From contig DASTLA010000253.1 in assembly GCA_035715525.1 (NCBI GenBank), positions 1 through 5,948 of the forward strand: a stretch of 5,948 nucleotides of DNA, given 5' to 3'. Under the pieces are notes generated by a model, which was not told where the DNA came from, ran no database searches, and was given only the letters and a program-made list of their open reading frames with translations. Positions within the stretch are counted from its first letter, which is position 1. Each line of letters opens with the position of its first letter. This DNA is from JAHBWI01 sp035715525 (GTDB lineage Bacteria > Nitrospirota > Nitrospiria > Nitrospirales > Nitrospiraceae). A program made the translations under genes and the position numbers. Of the stretch, positions 5,669 to 5,948 are shown one piece after another.

Positions 5669-5818
5669 CGTCAGACGGCAACCGTCATGCGTCATACGAA
5701 CAAGCCGCCGAGCGCCAACCGCCAAGGGCCGTGGCTTGACGCTTAGCGCGATCGGTCGACAGCTCGCTTCCGCTTCACGTTCGTCGATTGACGATTGACG
5801 ATTCCCTCGCGGTTGACG
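5669..5818. repeat. Heptad repeat block C: CGTCAWW units then inverted WWTGACG units
   Basis: Left arm 5669-5703 in exact 7-base steps: CGTCAGA, CGGCAAC, CGTCATG, CGTCATA, CGAACAA. Units in the opposite orientation occur at 5735-5748 (CTTGACG, CTTAGCG), 5780-5800 (TTCGTCG, ATTGACG, ATTGACG) and 5812-5818 (GTTGACG). The block fills most of the 194-bp gap between the truncated upstream gene and the second SUMF1-like gene, ending 9 bp from the upstream gene's stop codon. No open reading frame with coding character and no clear promoter is visible in the gap. Confidence 0.65.
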
Positions 5819-5827
5819 TGACCTTCA

Positions 5828-5948
5828 TCAGCGATCTTGCTTCTGCACCATCGGCTCTTCTTTCAATGTCTCGGGCACGTTGTAGCGGTCGCTGCCATGA
5901 CCCATCACCTCGTTGGCATACAACCGTCCGGTGGGCGCCTGAACGGCA
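5828..5948 (-). CDS. Unrecognised protein, C-terminal 39 residues only
   Basis: A minus-strand frame enters from the right edge of the window and ends at a TGA at 5828-5830. The last 39 residues include GRLYANEVMGHGSDRYNVPE and end in KQDR. One of the other two frames has an early stop; the remaining one is Arg-rich and unnatural in composition. The chosen frame has a balanced composition and GC-rich third positions, so it is probably the true end of a gene. I do not recognise the family from this fragment. It lies on the same strand as the SUMF1-like genes, 194 bp upstream of the nearer one, with repeat block C between them, so it could belong to the same transcript. Confidence 0.6.
   Translation of the reverse strand, partial: AVQAPTGRLYANEVMGHGSDRYNVPETLKEEPMVQKQDR

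Overview
All eight genes in this window read on the minus strand, so transcription runs from high to low coordinates. The sequence is moderately GC-rich and consists of bacterial envelope and redox genes. A Nitrospira-like or related Nitrospirota chromosome is my best guess, from the gene families and codon style; this is an inference that I could not check. I see no rRNA, tRNA, CRISPR array or transposase.

Right part (3640-5948): the 3' end of an unrecognised gene (5828-5948) is followed by two tandem paralogous exported proteins of the formylglycine-generating-enzyme-like (FGE-sulfatase/SUMF1) family (4701-5633 and 3663-4658). Both keep the family fold motifs but lack the catalytic cysteine pair of true FGEs, so they are probably not sulfatase activators. 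The three gaps around them each hold a degenerate 7-bp repeat: CGTCAWW units on the left and the reverse complement WWTGACG on the right, able to pair as hairpins. In two cases the repeat forms the 3' end of the preceding gene and encodes its C-terminal tail.

Middle part (2301-3509): a signal-peptide-bearing outer-membrane beta-barrel gene is split by a frameshift near 3354. It is followed 40 bp later by a small four-helix CopD-like membrane protein.

Left part (1-2053): a sulfide:quinone oxidoreductase (SQR) with all three catalytic cysteines is followed by a strong hairpin, a YgaP-like/DUF2892 small membrane protein, and the 5' two-fifths or so of an RND efflux periplasmic adaptor lipoprotein that runs off the window. 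These three look like a sulfide-handling and efflux unit: sulfide is oxidised into the quinone pool, a small membrane protein often linked to sulfur-transfer genes follows, and then an envelope efflux pump. The last link is an inference from context.

The most noteworthy signals are the paired, inverted heptad repeats that punctuate the SUMF1-like genes and extend into their coding ends, and the loss of the catalytic cysteines in both paralogs.
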